Of a stretch of DNA of 64,000 nt, positions 38,849 through 47,253 are shown piece after piece. Location: positions 305,715 through 369,714 of the forward strand of contig NZ_JARHUC010000007.1 of NCBI RefSeq assembly GCF_029223255.1. The letters are read 5' to 3'. Numbering within the stretch: the stretch's first letter is position 1; each line of letters begins with the position of its first letter. Origin of the DNA: Albimonas marina. GTDB taxonomy: Bacteria > Pseudomonadota > Alphaproteobacteria > Rhodobacterales > Rhodobacteraceae. Below the pieces are notes generated by a model. The model was not told the origin of the DNA. It saw only the letters and a list, made by a program, of their open reading frames with translations, and made no database searches. Made by a program: the position numbers and the translations under genes.

Positions 38849-40053
38849 CCGAGGCCCATCGCGGGGTCGGGCGCGCGCGCCGGCGTCTCGGCGGAGGCGG
38901 GGCGGCATCCCGCCGAGATCTCGTCGAGGATCGCCACGACGTCGGCGTTCGAGGTGTTGGGCGCGCGCCGCCGCGGCCGCGCCCCGCTCCAGCCCGAGAG
39001 GGCGTTGGCGTAGCGGCGACGGAACTCGTCCAGCGAGCCGAAGGCGGCGCCGAGGTCGTTGCGCAGCACATGGCGCAGGACCGCGCCCTCCTGCGGCAGC
39101 GCCAGGCTGCGGTCGAGCAGGAGCGGCGCGCCCAGCGCCAGCGCCTCGCTGACGCTGCCGGGACCGGGCTTGCCGATGAAAAGGTCGCTGACCGACAGGT
39201 AGTCCGGCACCCGGTCGGTGAAGCCGATCACCTGCCTGGGGAAGGGCGCGTCCAGCGCGCGCAGCCGCTCGGCCACCGCCTCGTTCCAGCCGCACAGGAA
39301 GACCACCTGCGCCTCATGCGGGACGCGGCGCATCTCCTGCGCCAGGTCGACCATGCGGTCGCTGCCATGGGCGCCGTAGAGGACGGTGACGACCGGGCGG
39401 GCGGGGGCGAGCCCCAGCGCCTCCCGCCGCGCCGGGCGCCGGGCGGCCTCCGCGACCTCGGGGCGCACCAGCAGCCCGCCCATCTCCCGGACCCGCGGCG
39501 CCAGCCGGCGCCGCCGGCGCGCGTGGGCCGCGGCCTCGGGCGTGCCGCAGATCGCGTGGTAGTCGTCGCGGTCGGGGAACCACAGGCCCGGCGCGAGCTC
39601 CGCCCAGTCGGTGATCAGCACCACGCCCTCGGCCGCCCGCGCCTGCGGCCCCGAGGCCCGGTAGCGGGCCAGCGCGTTCAGCATCACGCGGTTGCTCAGC
39701 GGCATCACCGACAGGGCGACGTCGGGCGCCTCCTCCTCGAAATACCGCGCCAGGATCCGGGTGGCGGGCGCCTCGAAGGCCACGTAGTTCAGCTTCAGCC
39801 CGGCGTAGAACAGCCAGCAGGCCAGACCGCCGCGGCCGCGCCGCAGGATCGACTCGTTGTAGATCTCCTCGCCGCTGCGCCGGCCCAGCCGGGCGAAGAC
39901 GTCGAGATGCGGGATCAGCGCCTTGTAGGGATTGACCAGCGTCACCCGGTAGCGCCCGGTCGCCTCGAGACAGGCCTTCAGCGCATGGGCGCTCGCCCGG
40001 TGGCCGCCGCCGGCATCCGTGTAGATGACGGCGACATGCACCCGCCCCGTCAT
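38845..40053 (-). CDS. Plant/bacterial MGDG-synthase-like glycosyltransferase (GT28)
   Basis: This 402-residue GT28 enzyme has the N-terminal 'YTDAGGGHRASAHAL' (11-25), 'VVLITDWAELAPGLWF' (144-159) equivalent to the 'TDL...W' segment of MGD enzymes, and 'GFTDRVPDYLSVSDLFIGKP' with 'GPGSVSEALALG' (277-308), the donor-binding signature of monogalactosyldiacylglycerol synthases and MurG relatives. It probably transfers galactose or glucose to diacylglycerol at the inner face of the membrane. ATG 40053 is preceded by a purine-poor region, so the start is less certain than the rest. It is the first gene of the minus-strand cluster with the lipid kinase (ATGA overlap), the cNMP/CPBP fusion and the DGD-like enzyme. 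Confidence 0.82.
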   Translation of the reverse strand: MTGRVHVAVIYTDAGGGHRASAHALKACLEATGRYRVTLVNPYKALIPHLDVFARLGRRSGEEIYNESILRRGRGGLACWLFYAGLKLNYVAFEAPATRILARYFEEEAPDVALSVMPLSNRVMLNALARYRASGPQARAAEGVVLITDWAELAPGLWFPDRDDYHAICGTPEAAAHARRRRRLAPRVREMGGLLVRPEVAEAARRPARREALGLAPARPVVTVLYGAHGSDRMVDLAQEMRRVPHEAQVVFLCGWNEAVAERLRALDAPFPRQVIGFTDRVPDYLSVSDLFIGKPGPGSVSEALALGAPLLLDRSLALPQEGAVLRHVLRNDLGAAFGSLDEFRRRYANALSGWSGARPRRRAPNTSNADVVAILDEISAGCRPASAETPARAPDPAMGLG

Positions 40054-40465
40054 CCAGGGCCGCCCGGCAGGGCCGCCGCCGGAGGCGCGGCCGCGCCCCC
40101 TTCGGCCGCGCCTGGGCAGGGGAGGCCGCGTCCCGCGCCGCGGCGACGCTGGACGCGTCGCGCCGCAAGGCCTGCGGCGTCGCGCTTGCGATCGGTCATC
40201 GGAACCACACCCCCCCTCTCACGCCGCGGCGGCGTCGTTCCCCTGGGGAAATCCGCCGGTCCGCTCCTTTTCATATCAGCGCTCTACCGGGGGGTGCCAC
40301 AGCAATCGACCCGGAGGGGAGGCGCCGCCGGCGCGATGCGGCCGACGCGTCGGGGGAGCCGGGTCGGGAGCGGCGGTCGTCGGCGCCGGCGCAGAGGGGA
40401 CGCAAGGCCGACGGTCCGGCCCTGCGCCCCGATCCGACGCCGACGCCGACGGGGCGCGCGGAGGC
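40054..40465. other. Intergenic region upstream of MGDG-synthase-like gene
   Basis: 412 bp between the ACC deaminase 3' end and the GT28 start, both on the minus strand. An AT-richer patch at about 40245-40285 may be the promoter of the glycolipid genes. I looked for Pho-box-like direct repeats (phosphate starvation) and saw none by eye. No gene is supported. Confidence 0.4.
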
Positions 40466-41485
40466 TCAGCCGTCGCGGTAGTGGTAGCTGTAGCCGTTCA
40501 GCGCCGGCGCGCCGCCCAGGTGGGCGTAGAGCACCCTCGATCCCTCGGGGAAGAAGCCCTTGCGGGTCAGGTCGATCATGCCCTGCATCGACTTCCCCTC
40601 GTAGACCGGGTCGGTGATCATCGCCTCGGTCCGCGCCGCGAGGCGGATGGCGTCGTTTGTCGCCTCGGACGGCACGCCGTAGGCGGGATAGGCGTAGTCG
40701 GGGTTGATGACGATCTCGCCCTCGCGCACCGCGCGCCCCAGGCCCACCAGCTCGGCCGCGTCGTCCACGATCCGGCGCACCTGCGCGCGGGTCTGCTCGG
40801 GCGTGGCGGAGGCGTCGATGCCGATCACCCGATCGGCGCGGTCCTGGGCGGCGAAGCCCACGATCATGCCGCCCTGGGTCGAGCCGGTGACCACGCACAC
40901 CACGATGTAGTCGAAGGCGAAGCCCAGCTCCTTCTCCTGCTCGGCCACCTCCTCGGCGAAGCCGATGTAGCCCAGCGCGCCGTACTTGTGCACGCTCGCG
41001 CCTGCGGGGATCGCGTAGGGGACGCCGCCCGCGTCGCGCACGGACTGGATCGCGTCCTCCCAGCTCTTGCGGATGCCGATGTCGAACCCGTCCTCGACCA
41101 GGCGCGAGTCCGCGCCCATCAGCCGGGTCATCAGGATGTTGCCGACCCGGTCGTAGACCGCATCGTAGTGGGGCACCCACTTCTCCTGCACCACCACGCA
41201 TTTCATGCCGATCTTGGCCGCCGTGGCCGCCACCATGCGGGTGTGGTTCGACTGCACGCCGCCGATCGAGACCAGCGTGTCGGCGCCCGAGGCGATGGCG
41301 TCGGGCACGATGTATTCCAGCTTGCGCAGCTTGTTGCCCCCCATCGCGAGGCCCGAGTTGCAGTCGTCGCGCTTGGCGTAGATCTGCACCTTGCCGCCCA
41401 GCGCCTCGGTCAGGCGGGGCAGGTGTTCGATGGGCGTCGGGCCGTAGGTCAGCGGGTGGCGGTCGAATTTGGCGAGCAGCGACAT
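40466..41485 (-). CDS. acdS: 1-aminocyclopropane-1-carboxylate (ACC) deaminase
   Basis: This 339-residue PLP enzyme has '[10 protein letters not shown]' with the PLP lysine at K52, 'QSNHTR' (79-83) and, decisively, E296 ('DPVYEGKSM') and L323 ('AHLGG'), which equal E295 and L322 of Pseudomonas AcdS and separate true ACC deaminases from D-cysteine desulfhydrases. Length matches AcdS (about 338). It converts ACC to ammonia and 2-oxobutyrate. ATG 41485 has GGAG 9 bp upstream; the longer frame upstream lacks a ribosome site. It is divergent from an Lrp-type regulator, the arrangement known for acdR-acdS. Confidence 0.92.
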   Translation of the reverse strand: MSLLAKFDRHPLTYGPTPIEHLPRLTEALGGKVQIYAKRDDCNSGLAMGGNKLRKLEYIVPDAIASGADTLVSIGGVQSNHTRMVAATAAKIGMKCVVVQEKWVPHYDAVYDRVGNILMTRLMGADSRLVEDGFDIGIRKSWEDAIQSVRDAGGVPYAIPAGASVHKYGALGYIGFAEEVAEQEKELGFAFDYIVVCVVTGSTQGGMIVGFAAQDRADRVIGIDASATPEQTRAQVRRIVDDAAELVGLGRAVREGEIVINPDYAYPAYGVPSEATNDAIRLAARTEAMITDPVYEGKSMQGMIDLTRKGFFPEGSRVLYAHLGGAPALNGYSYHYRDG

Positions 41486-41582
41486 GCGGGCGTCTCCGGT
41501 GGTTTGAGCCGGGGAAACGGTAGCAGGAACGCCGCGAGGACGGCTTTCAGAGTCGGGGCTGACTTTTCGAGGACCGCGAGGG

Positions 41583-41613
41583 ATGATCGCTTGCGAGCGC
41601 CTGAACCGATCAT
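41583..41613. promoter_or_regulatory. Inverted repeat between acdS and acdR, candidate operator
   Basis: ATGATCG (41583-41589) and CGATCAT (41607-41613) form a perfect 7-bp inverted repeat with a 17-bp spacer in the 142-bp divergent region, next to an AT-rich stretch. The position suits binding by the Lrp-type regulator AcdR; binding is inference. Confidence 0.45.
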
Positions 41614-41627
41614 AATTGCGGCATCTG

Positions 41628-42104
41628 ATGAAAGAATCTTCCACCTACGAGCTCGACCGAATCGACCGCGCCATGCTGCGCGCTTTGCAGGCGGACGGGC
41701 GGATCGCCAACGCCGACCTGGCCAAGCGGGTGAACGTCAGCCCGGCCACCTGCCATCGGAGGACCCAGAAGCTGATCGAGGAAGGCTTCATCACCGGCGT
41801 CCGGGCGCAGGTCGCGCCCGCGGCGGTGGGCCTGGGCGCGCTGGTGATGGTGGGCGTGGTGCTCGACCGCTCCACCCCCGAGAGCTTCGCCGCCTTCGAG
41901 GCCGCCGTGGGCGGGATGAAGGAGGTGCTGGACTGCAACCTCGTCGCCGGCGACTTCGACTATCTGCTGAAGCTGCGGGTGCGCGACATGGCCGGGTTCA
42001 ACCTGCTGCACGGCCGCCAGCTGATCACCCTGCCGGGCGTCCGCCAGATCCGAACCTTCTTCGTCCTCAAGGAGGTGAAGGACAACGCCCCGCTGTCGTT
42101 CTGA
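41628..42104 (+). CDS. acdR: Lrp/AsnC-family regulator of ACC deaminase
   Basis: This 158-residue protein has an N-terminal helix-turn-helix ('[18 protein letters not shown]', then '[20 protein letters not shown]') and a C-terminal RAM/effector domain ('[20 protein letters not shown]', '[16 protein letters not shown]', '[18 protein letters not shown]'). It is divergent from acdS, so AcdR is the natural identity: in rhizobia and pseudomonads AcdR activates acdS in response to ACC. ATG 41628 is preferred over an upstream TTG at 41616. The stop is followed at once by the open frame of an RTX tail. Confidence 0.85.
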   Translation: MKESSTYELDRIDRAMLRALQADGRIANADLAKRVNVSPATCHRRTQKLIEEGFITGVRAQVAPAAVGLGALVMVGVVLDRSTPESFAAFEAAVGGMKEVLDCNLVAGDFDYLLKLRVRDMAGFNLLHGRQLITLPGVRQIRTFFVLKEVKDNAPLSF

Positions 42105-42649
42105 GGCGCGAGGGCGTCGCCTATCGGCTGTCGGGCGCCTCGATCGAGCTGGCGGACTGGGCCGACGGCCTGCGCGACGGGTTGATCGACATCCGCAGGA
42201 TCAGCGGCCTGCCGGACTCCTGCCAGCTCGATGGGAGCCGGGCGGCGATGACCGGCGCCGGGATCGGCGACGTCGCCGGCGACGACGTGCTGATCGGGGG
42301 CGCGGGGGCGGACCTGCTCGACGGCGGGGAGGGCGCGGACGCCTACTGGCTGCTCGACCCCGCCTTCGGCGCCGACGAGCTTCTCTTCGTCTCCGGCGAG
42401 GATACGCTGCACCTCGCCGCCGCCGGCTTCGCGGAGCTGCCGACCGGCGCGCTGGCGCCGAGCCGCTTCATCGACGACGGCGGCGCGCCCGCGACCGGCG
42501 ACGCCGTGCTCCTCTACGACGCGGCGACCGGGGCGCTGAGCTACGACGCCGACGGCGACGGCGCGGGCGACCCGGCGCTGATCGCGACGCTGCGCGACGC
42601 GCCGGCGCTGTCGGCCGCCGACATCGTGGTGGAGGCGCTGCTGGTCTGA
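42105..42649 (+). pseudogene. Orphan RTX C-terminal tail, 5'-truncated
   Basis: An open frame directly after acdR encodes an RTX loop pair ('GGAGADLLDGGEGADAYW') and a C-terminal domain that closely copies the end of the 26074-28635 protein: 'YWLLDPAFGADELLF', 'LSYDADGDGAG', 'LIATLRDAPALSAADIVVEA'. About 30 consecutive bases of DNA are identical between the two tails. No start with a good ribosome site lies before it; ATG 42248, with GGAG 10 bp upstream, would give 133 residues consisting only of the tail. It is most simply the 3' remnant of a lost RTX gene; a functional small secreted protein cannot be excluded. Confidence 0.65.
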
Positions 42650-42690
42650 GACGGAGGCCGCCGGACCACGGGGGGGACCCAGGGCCGGCT

Positions 42691-43746
42691 TCAGGCCGGG
42701 GGCAGGGCGATCAGCTGCGCGGCTTCCGGCGACATCGGCGCGACGGCCATCGGGCACAGGGCGCCCGGCGCGACCTCGACGTCGTAGAGCTCGTCCACCG
42801 TCCCGTCGATGCGGAACCAGTCCACGCAGACGCCGGTGTCGGCGTCGATCACCTGCACGCCGCACCAGGGCGTGCTGTCGGACTCGCGCAGGCGCCGGTC
42901 GAGCGCCAGGCCCTCGAAGCGCGCGTAGCGGGGTTTCGAGAGGCCGACGAAGGCGAAGCGGCCGTGGAAGGTCAGCCCCCGCGCGAAGCCCGGGACGAAG
43001 GCGACCGGATGGAAGCGGCCGTCCTCGACGCGGCCCAGCTCGCCCGCGCCGGAGTTCAGGAGCCACAGGCGCCCCTCGTGCACCCGCGGGCTGTGGGGCA
43101 TCGACAGGCCCTCGCAGGCGATCTCGCCGGTCGCGACCGAGATCGCCACGCCCCCGTCCGCCCGCCGGTCCCGCCAGCCGTCGATGGTGTCCGAGCGCGA
43201 CGCGGCGGTGACGAAGGCCGGCGCCCCGTCGGCCATCGCCAGCCCGTTGAGGTGGCAGCGGTCCTCGTCCACCAGGGCGCTGACGAAGGACGGGCGCCAG
43301 ACCGGCGTGAAGCTGTGGCGGTCCGACAGGGCGGCGAGGCAGTTGAACCGGGTGTTGACGAAGATCACCCGGCCGTCGGCGTCCACGCCCACGTCATGGG
43401 CGTCGAGCTCGCCGGTCACATGCACCCGGCGCGGGACGTAGCAGGCGTCGAAGATGCCGTTCGCCGCCTGTCCCGGCGCCAGCGCGTTCGCGAACCGCAG
43501 GACATGGAAGCCGGCGGTCATCGCGAAGCCCCCGGCCCCGTCGCGGCGCAGCCCCATCGGCTTCGCCAGCGCCGTGTGGTGGACGTTGAGGCCGCCGTCG
43601 GGCTTCACGCCGACGAGGTAGAGCCGCCCGGACTGGTAGGACGTGAACAGCAGCGACATCCCCGCCCGCGCCAGCCGCGCCGCCAGCCCGTGGGAGGCGG
43701 AGTAGCTCGCCTCGGGCGCGGGCGCGGGATCGGCCGGCTCGCTCAT
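42691..43746 (-). CDS. TIGR03032 family protein (predicted propeller, function unknown)
   Basis: This 351-residue protein matches the TIGR03032 pattern: 'LLFTSYQSGRLYLVG' (about 33-47), 'VNTRFNCLAALSDRHSF', 'DEDRCHLNGLAMADG', 'LSMPHSPRVHEGRLWLLNSG', 'GFARGLTFHGRFAFVGLSKP' and 'DELYDVEV'. The repeated strands suggest a beta-propeller. No signal peptide is visible. It begins 6 bp after the IalB-like gene, in an operon with a VPLPA-CTERM protein. Members are often found with RTX or tetratricopeptide exoproteins, but no activity is known to me. Confidence 0.85.
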   Translation of the reverse strand: MSEPADPAPAPEASYSASHGLAARLARAGMSLLFTSYQSGRLYLVGVKPDGGLNVHHTALAKPMGLRRDGAGGFAMTAGFHVLRFANALAPGQAANGIFDACYVPRRVHVTGELDAHDVGVDADGRVIFVNTRFNCLAALSDRHSFTPVWRPSFVSALVDEDRCHLNGLAMADGAPAFVTAASRSDTIDGWRDRRADGGVAISVATGEIACEGLSMPHSPRVHEGRLWLLNSGAGELGRVEDGRFHPVAFVPGFARGLTFHGRFAFVGLSKPRYARFEGLALDRRLRESDSTPWCGVQVIDADTGVCVDWFRIDGTVDELYDVEVAPGALCPMAVAPMSPEAAQLIALPPA

Positions 43747-43752
43747 CGCGGC

Positions 43753-44250
43753 TCAGTCGAGCTTCGCGGCGAGGGCGGCGAAGCCCGCCAGCGGCATCGG
43801 CGCCTGGGCGCGGCCGCCGTCCAGCGTCGCGAAGGAGAGCGACAGCGCCTCCCCCGCCGCCAGCGCGGCGCGCAACTCGGCGGTCAGCGCGGTGCGGGCG
43901 AAGAGCCCGGCCGGGCCGCTGGTGCGCACCTCGAGGCGCGCGGCCTCCCGCCCGTCGACCAGCAGGCCGACGCCCGCCGGGATGTCGAGGCCGTGGGGCA
44001 GCTGCGCGCGCAGGACCAGGGCCGTGGACCCGTCGCCGGCGGGGCCGATGACGACCGAGGCGAAGGTCCGGCCGGTCTCGCGCAGGGCGAGCGTCTGGGC
44101 CGCCTCGCACAGGGGGGCGGCGTCCGCCGCGTCGGCGCGGCAGCTCAGCGTCCAGCCGGTGGCGACGATCTGCGCCTCGGCGGCCTCCTGCGCGGAGGCG
44201 CCGAGGGCCAGCAGGCTCGCGGCGCAGGCGGCCGCGGCGGATCGGATCAC
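43753..44250 (-). CDS. IalB-like (invasion-associated locus B) periplasmic protein
   Basis: This 165-residue protein has a Sec signal peptide ('AAAACAASLLALGASAQEA', cleavage near residue 21) and the IalB layout: 'WTLSCRAD...APLCEA' with a cysteine pair, 'LVLRAQLPHGLDIPAGVGLL', and 'MPLAGFAALAAKL' at the end. The start is GTG 44250, with AGAGGA upstream, and it overlaps the stop of the preceding gene as GTGA. IalB proteins are periplasmic; their molecular role is poorly known. One Cys seen in many family members, in the middle of the domain, appears to be missing. Confidence 0.75.
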   Translation of the reverse strand: MIRSAAAACAASLLALGASAQEAAEAQIVATGWTLSCRADAADAAPLCEAAQTLALRETGRTFASVVIGPAGDGSTALVLRAQLPHGLDIPAGVGLLVDGREAARLEVRTSGPAGLFARTALTAELRAALAAGEALSLSFATLDGGRAQAPMPLAGFAALAAKLD

Positions 44251-46928
44251 GCGGAGGTCCTCTCGCGCGCCCCGTCCGGCGCGCGCCGCCGCCGCCCGGC
44301 GCCCAGCCATCCCATCGCGGCGATGGCGGAGCCGAACAGCAGCGCCGAGGCGGGAACCGGCGTCTGCACCAGGGTCAGGCGCAGGACGTCGCCCTCGGCC
44401 CCGTCGATCAGGTCGAGCCCCCAGAACGAACTGGGCAGGCCCTCCGCCGCGATCACGATGTCCTCCAGCGCATCGACGAAGATGTCGCCGGCGTAGAGGA
44501 CGTCGAAGGACGTGCCGCGCGCCGGGCGGAAGCCGGCGGCGAGCTTCACGTTCAGGATCGCCCCGCCGTCGAAGGTCGCCGCGCCGGTCACGTCGATCGC
44601 GTCGTAGTCGACCCCGCCGACCAAGCCGCCCAGCTCGAATTCCAGAAGGCCGCCGGCGGCGATGTGCATGTCGCCGTCGACCTCCAGCAGCCCGGGCGAC
44701 GCGCCGGGGGCGAGCGTCCCGCCCGACGCCACGCCCAGCGTCGCGTTCAGCCGGCCGAACATCTCGAGCAGCGCGCCCGCCTCGACGTCCACCGCCTCGA
44801 ACCCGACCACGAGCCCGGCGTCCACCGTGCCGGTCGTGTCGCGGAAGGCGAGGCGGTCCGCCGAGCCGCCGCCGCCGTCGAACCGGGTCACGCCGCTCGC
44901 GTCGCCGCCGTCGAAGACCAGCGCGTCGTCGCCCTCGCCCAGCTGGATCCGCCCCGCGACCGAGGCGCCGGAGCGGACCTCGACCGTCGCGTCCCCGTCC
45001 GCGTCCACGATCGCCGCGCCCGAGGCCGCGCCGACCGAGGCGCCGGCCGCGAGCTCGATCGCCACCGCGCCGCCTGCGCGGGTGTAGGTGCGGATGCCGG
45101 CGCCGGTCCCGCCCTGCACCGCGCCGGAGGCGGCGATGCGCAGCGTCCCGCCGCCCATGTGCCGAGCGCTTATGCCGTCCGAGCCGCCGGTCACGCCGGC
45201 GGTCGAGATCTCCATCCCCGTCGTGTAGCCGCCGCCGTAGGCGAAGACGCCGTAGCCCGATCCGCCGGAGACGTCGCCGCTCGCCGTCGCCCGCACCACG
45301 CCCGCGCCGAAGCCGCGCAGGTCGAGCCCGTTGACCGCGCCCGCGGCCCCGCCGACCTCGACCACCGCGTCGCCCGCGTTGGAGCGGGCGAAGACGCCGT
45401 AGCCGCTCGTGCCGCGCGCGACGCCCGTGAGCGTGACGGACAGGCCGCCGGTGCCGTAGTTGAAGGACCGCACGCCATGGGTGGCGCCGGTCACGTCCCA
45501 GGCCGAGACGCTCATCCCCGCGCCGTAGTTGAGCGCGGCGATCCCCTCGGCCCCGCCCCCGGTCACCGCGCCGGCGGTGATCTCCAGCGCGCCGCCGCCC
45601 GCGTTGCGCGCGTAGATCCCCACGCCGGCGTCGCCGCGCACCTCGCCGGTGACGGTGATCGTCTGCGCCTCGGTTCCGGTTTTCTTCGCCACGATGCCGC
45701 CCGCGCCGCCATGCACGCCGGCGGCCGAGATGCGCAGCCCCGCGCCGCCCGCCTGCGCGTCGATGCCGTGGCCCGCGCCGCCCTCGACCTGGCCGTGCGA
45801 GGTCAGGCTCACGTCCTGGCCGCGGGCGTAGATGCCGCCCGCGCCGCCGCTGGTCTCGGCGACCTCGACCTTGACGCCGACGCCGGTGGTCCTGACCCCG
45901 AAGCCGGTCGTGCCGGTCACCGCGCCGGTCGCGGTCACCGAGACGCTCTCGGGGAAGGCCGTGCCGCCCGAGGTCTCGACATCGATCCCGTGCCGGCCGC
46001 CGGCGACGGTCGCGACGTCGATCGCCGTCTCCCACGCCCGCACCACGATCCCGTCCTCGGCGTCGCCCTGGACGTGGCCGGTCGCCGTGATGCGGCTGTA
46101 GCCGTAGCGATAGTCGCCCGTGCCGACGTTGAGGATGTCCCGCCCGACGGCGCGGATGCCGGTGCGTCCGCCCATGACGTCGCCGACGTTCACCTTGCCG
46201 TAGGTGGCGTTGAGGTCGATGCCCGTCCCCGCGCTCAGGACGTCCCCGGTGGCGGTGATGTACGTGCCGCGGCCGGCCGAGTTCTTCGGCGTCAGGCTCC
46301 GCGAATAGACCCAGATGCCGGCGGCCGCGCCATAGACGTCGGCGACGCCGATGCTCACCGTGCCCTGGACCGAGGCGCCCCGGACGTTCAGCCACTCCGA
46401 GCGGATTCCGTAGCCGGTCTCGCCGACGATCTGGCCGGTCGACACGATCTCGAGCCCCGCGCCTGGGAGCCCTCCGCCGCCGTCGTTATGATAGATCCCG
46501 CTTTCCCGTCCGCGGATGGTCGATCCGTTCAGGTCGACGAACGAGACGAAGCCGGCGTTCTGGAAAAGATAGATCGCGCTGTCGTCGAGCGAGGTCACGT
46601 TCAACCCGAAGCCGGGCTCGGTCGTGACGAACATGGCGCCTGCGGGATTGGCGAGGCCGACGGCGACGTCGGACGGGTCGGCGGCGCCGCTGCAGGTCGC
46701 CGTGGTGGAGGAGGTGACGGTGCACGATCCCGCCCAGGCGCCGCGGCCGGGATAGGCGAAGCTCGCCAACGAGGCGATCGCCGTGCCCAGCGCGAGGCGC
46801 CCGCGGCTCTGCGGTCTCGGGCGGTCGGGTGCCGGTCTCGACCCGCTCCCCTCGGGCGCGGCCGCCTGCAGCCCGGCCCGGGCCTCCGCCCCGGCGGTCG
46901 CCGCGGCCTGAGAACGATCCTGCGCCAT
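44247..46928 (-). CDS. Repetitive surface protein with VPLPA-CTERM sorting signal
   Basis: This 893-residue protein has an extended N-terminus followed by a hydrophobic signal-like segment ('LALGTAIASLASFAYPGRGA', about 40-60, then WAGSC), about twelve repeats of 40-50 residues rich in 'GGxxGIxA' and 'VTATGxVxGxxGYGI' (a predicted beta-helix, about 150-650), an autotransporter-adhesin-like stretch ('GGTLAPGASPGLLEVDGDM'), and a C-terminal 'PVPASALLFGSAIAAMGWLG' plus a basic end. The last is a VPLPA-CTERM motif for exosortase processing at the cell surface. It heads the operon with the IalB-like and TIGR03032 genes. ATG 46928 has only a G-rich site; an upstream start at 46982 is possible. Confidence 0.8.
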   Translation of the reverse strand: MAQDRSQAAATAGAEARAGLQAAAPEGSGSRPAPDRPRPQSRGRLALGTAIASLASFAYPGRGAWAGSCTVTSSTTATCSGAADPSDVAVGLANPAGAMFVTTEPGFGLNVTSLDDSAIYLFQNAGFVSFVDLNGSTIRGRESGIYHNDGGGGLPGAGLEIVSTGQIVGETGYGIRSEWLNVRGASVQGTVSIGVADVYGAAAGIWVYSRSLTPKNSAGRGTYITATGDVLSAGTGIDLNATYGKVNVGDVMGGRTGIRAVGRDILNVGTGDYRYGYSRITATGHVQGDAEDGIVVRAWETAIDVATVAGGRHGIDVETSGGTAFPESVSVTATGAVTGTTGFGVRTTGVGVKVEVAETSGGAGGIYARGQDVSLTSHGQVEGGAGHGIDAQAGGAGLRISAAGVHGGAGGIVAKKTGTEAQTITVTGEVRGDAGVGIYARNAGGGALEITAGAVTGGGAEGIAALNYGAGMSVSAWDVTGATHGVRSFNYGTGGLSVTLTGVARGTSGYGVFARSNAGDAVVEVGGAAGAVNGLDLRGFGAGVVRATASGDVSGGSGYGVFAYGGGYTTGMEISTAGVTGGSDGISARHMGGGTLRIAASGAVQGGTGAGIRTYTRAGGAVAIELAAGASVGAASGAAIVDADGDATVEVRSGASVAGRIQLGEGDDALVFDGGDASGVTRFDGGGGSADRLAFRDTTGTVDAGLVVGFEAVDVEAGALLEMFGRLNATLGVASGGTLAPGASPGLLEVDGDMHIAAGGLLEFELGGLVGGVDYDAIDVTGAATFDGGAILNVKLAAGFRPARGTSFDVLYAGDIFVDALEDIVIAAEGLPSSFWGLDLIDGAEGDVLRLTLVQTPVPASALLFGSAIAAMGWLGAGRRRRAPDGARERTSA

Positions 46929-47253
46929 CACCCCGCCCCCCAAGGACGCGCGTCCCGTCGAGCGGACGGATCGCCTCCGCATGAAACGCTGCCCCGCGGA
47001 CCGGAACCTGTCAAGAAAACAGAAACCATGGCGGCGGACCGCGGGGGCGATGGACGATCCCGAACCAATCGCCCCCGCCTTCCCCCGCGGAAGATCCCCG
47101 CGCCCTCCGGGCCGGGCCGAGACCGTCGGCGACGGCCGCGGATCGTGCGCGTCGTCTCCGGACCTTCCGTATCCGCCGTTGATGATAACGTATGCGAACG
47201 AATCAAAAGAAGGCTGGCCGAAAAGGCGCCGGCCCATGATTAGGGAGAGACCC
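46929..47253. promoter_or_regulatory. Divergent region between VPLPA-CTERM operon and TRAP gene
   Basis: 325 bp. An AT-rich patch at 47178-47220 contains TTGATG and, in the opposite direction, TTGATT, so promoters for one or both sides probably lie here. No gene is supported. Confidence 0.4.

Noticed and set aside
40054..40465. Search for a Pho box upstream of the glycolipid genes
   Set aside because: No convincing pair of CTGTCAT-like direct repeats was visible, so phosphate control is not claimed.
40025..42247. A long plus-strand frame leading into the RTX tail
   Set aside because: Its first part is antisense to acdS and out of frame with acdR; only the part after 42104 has family similarity.
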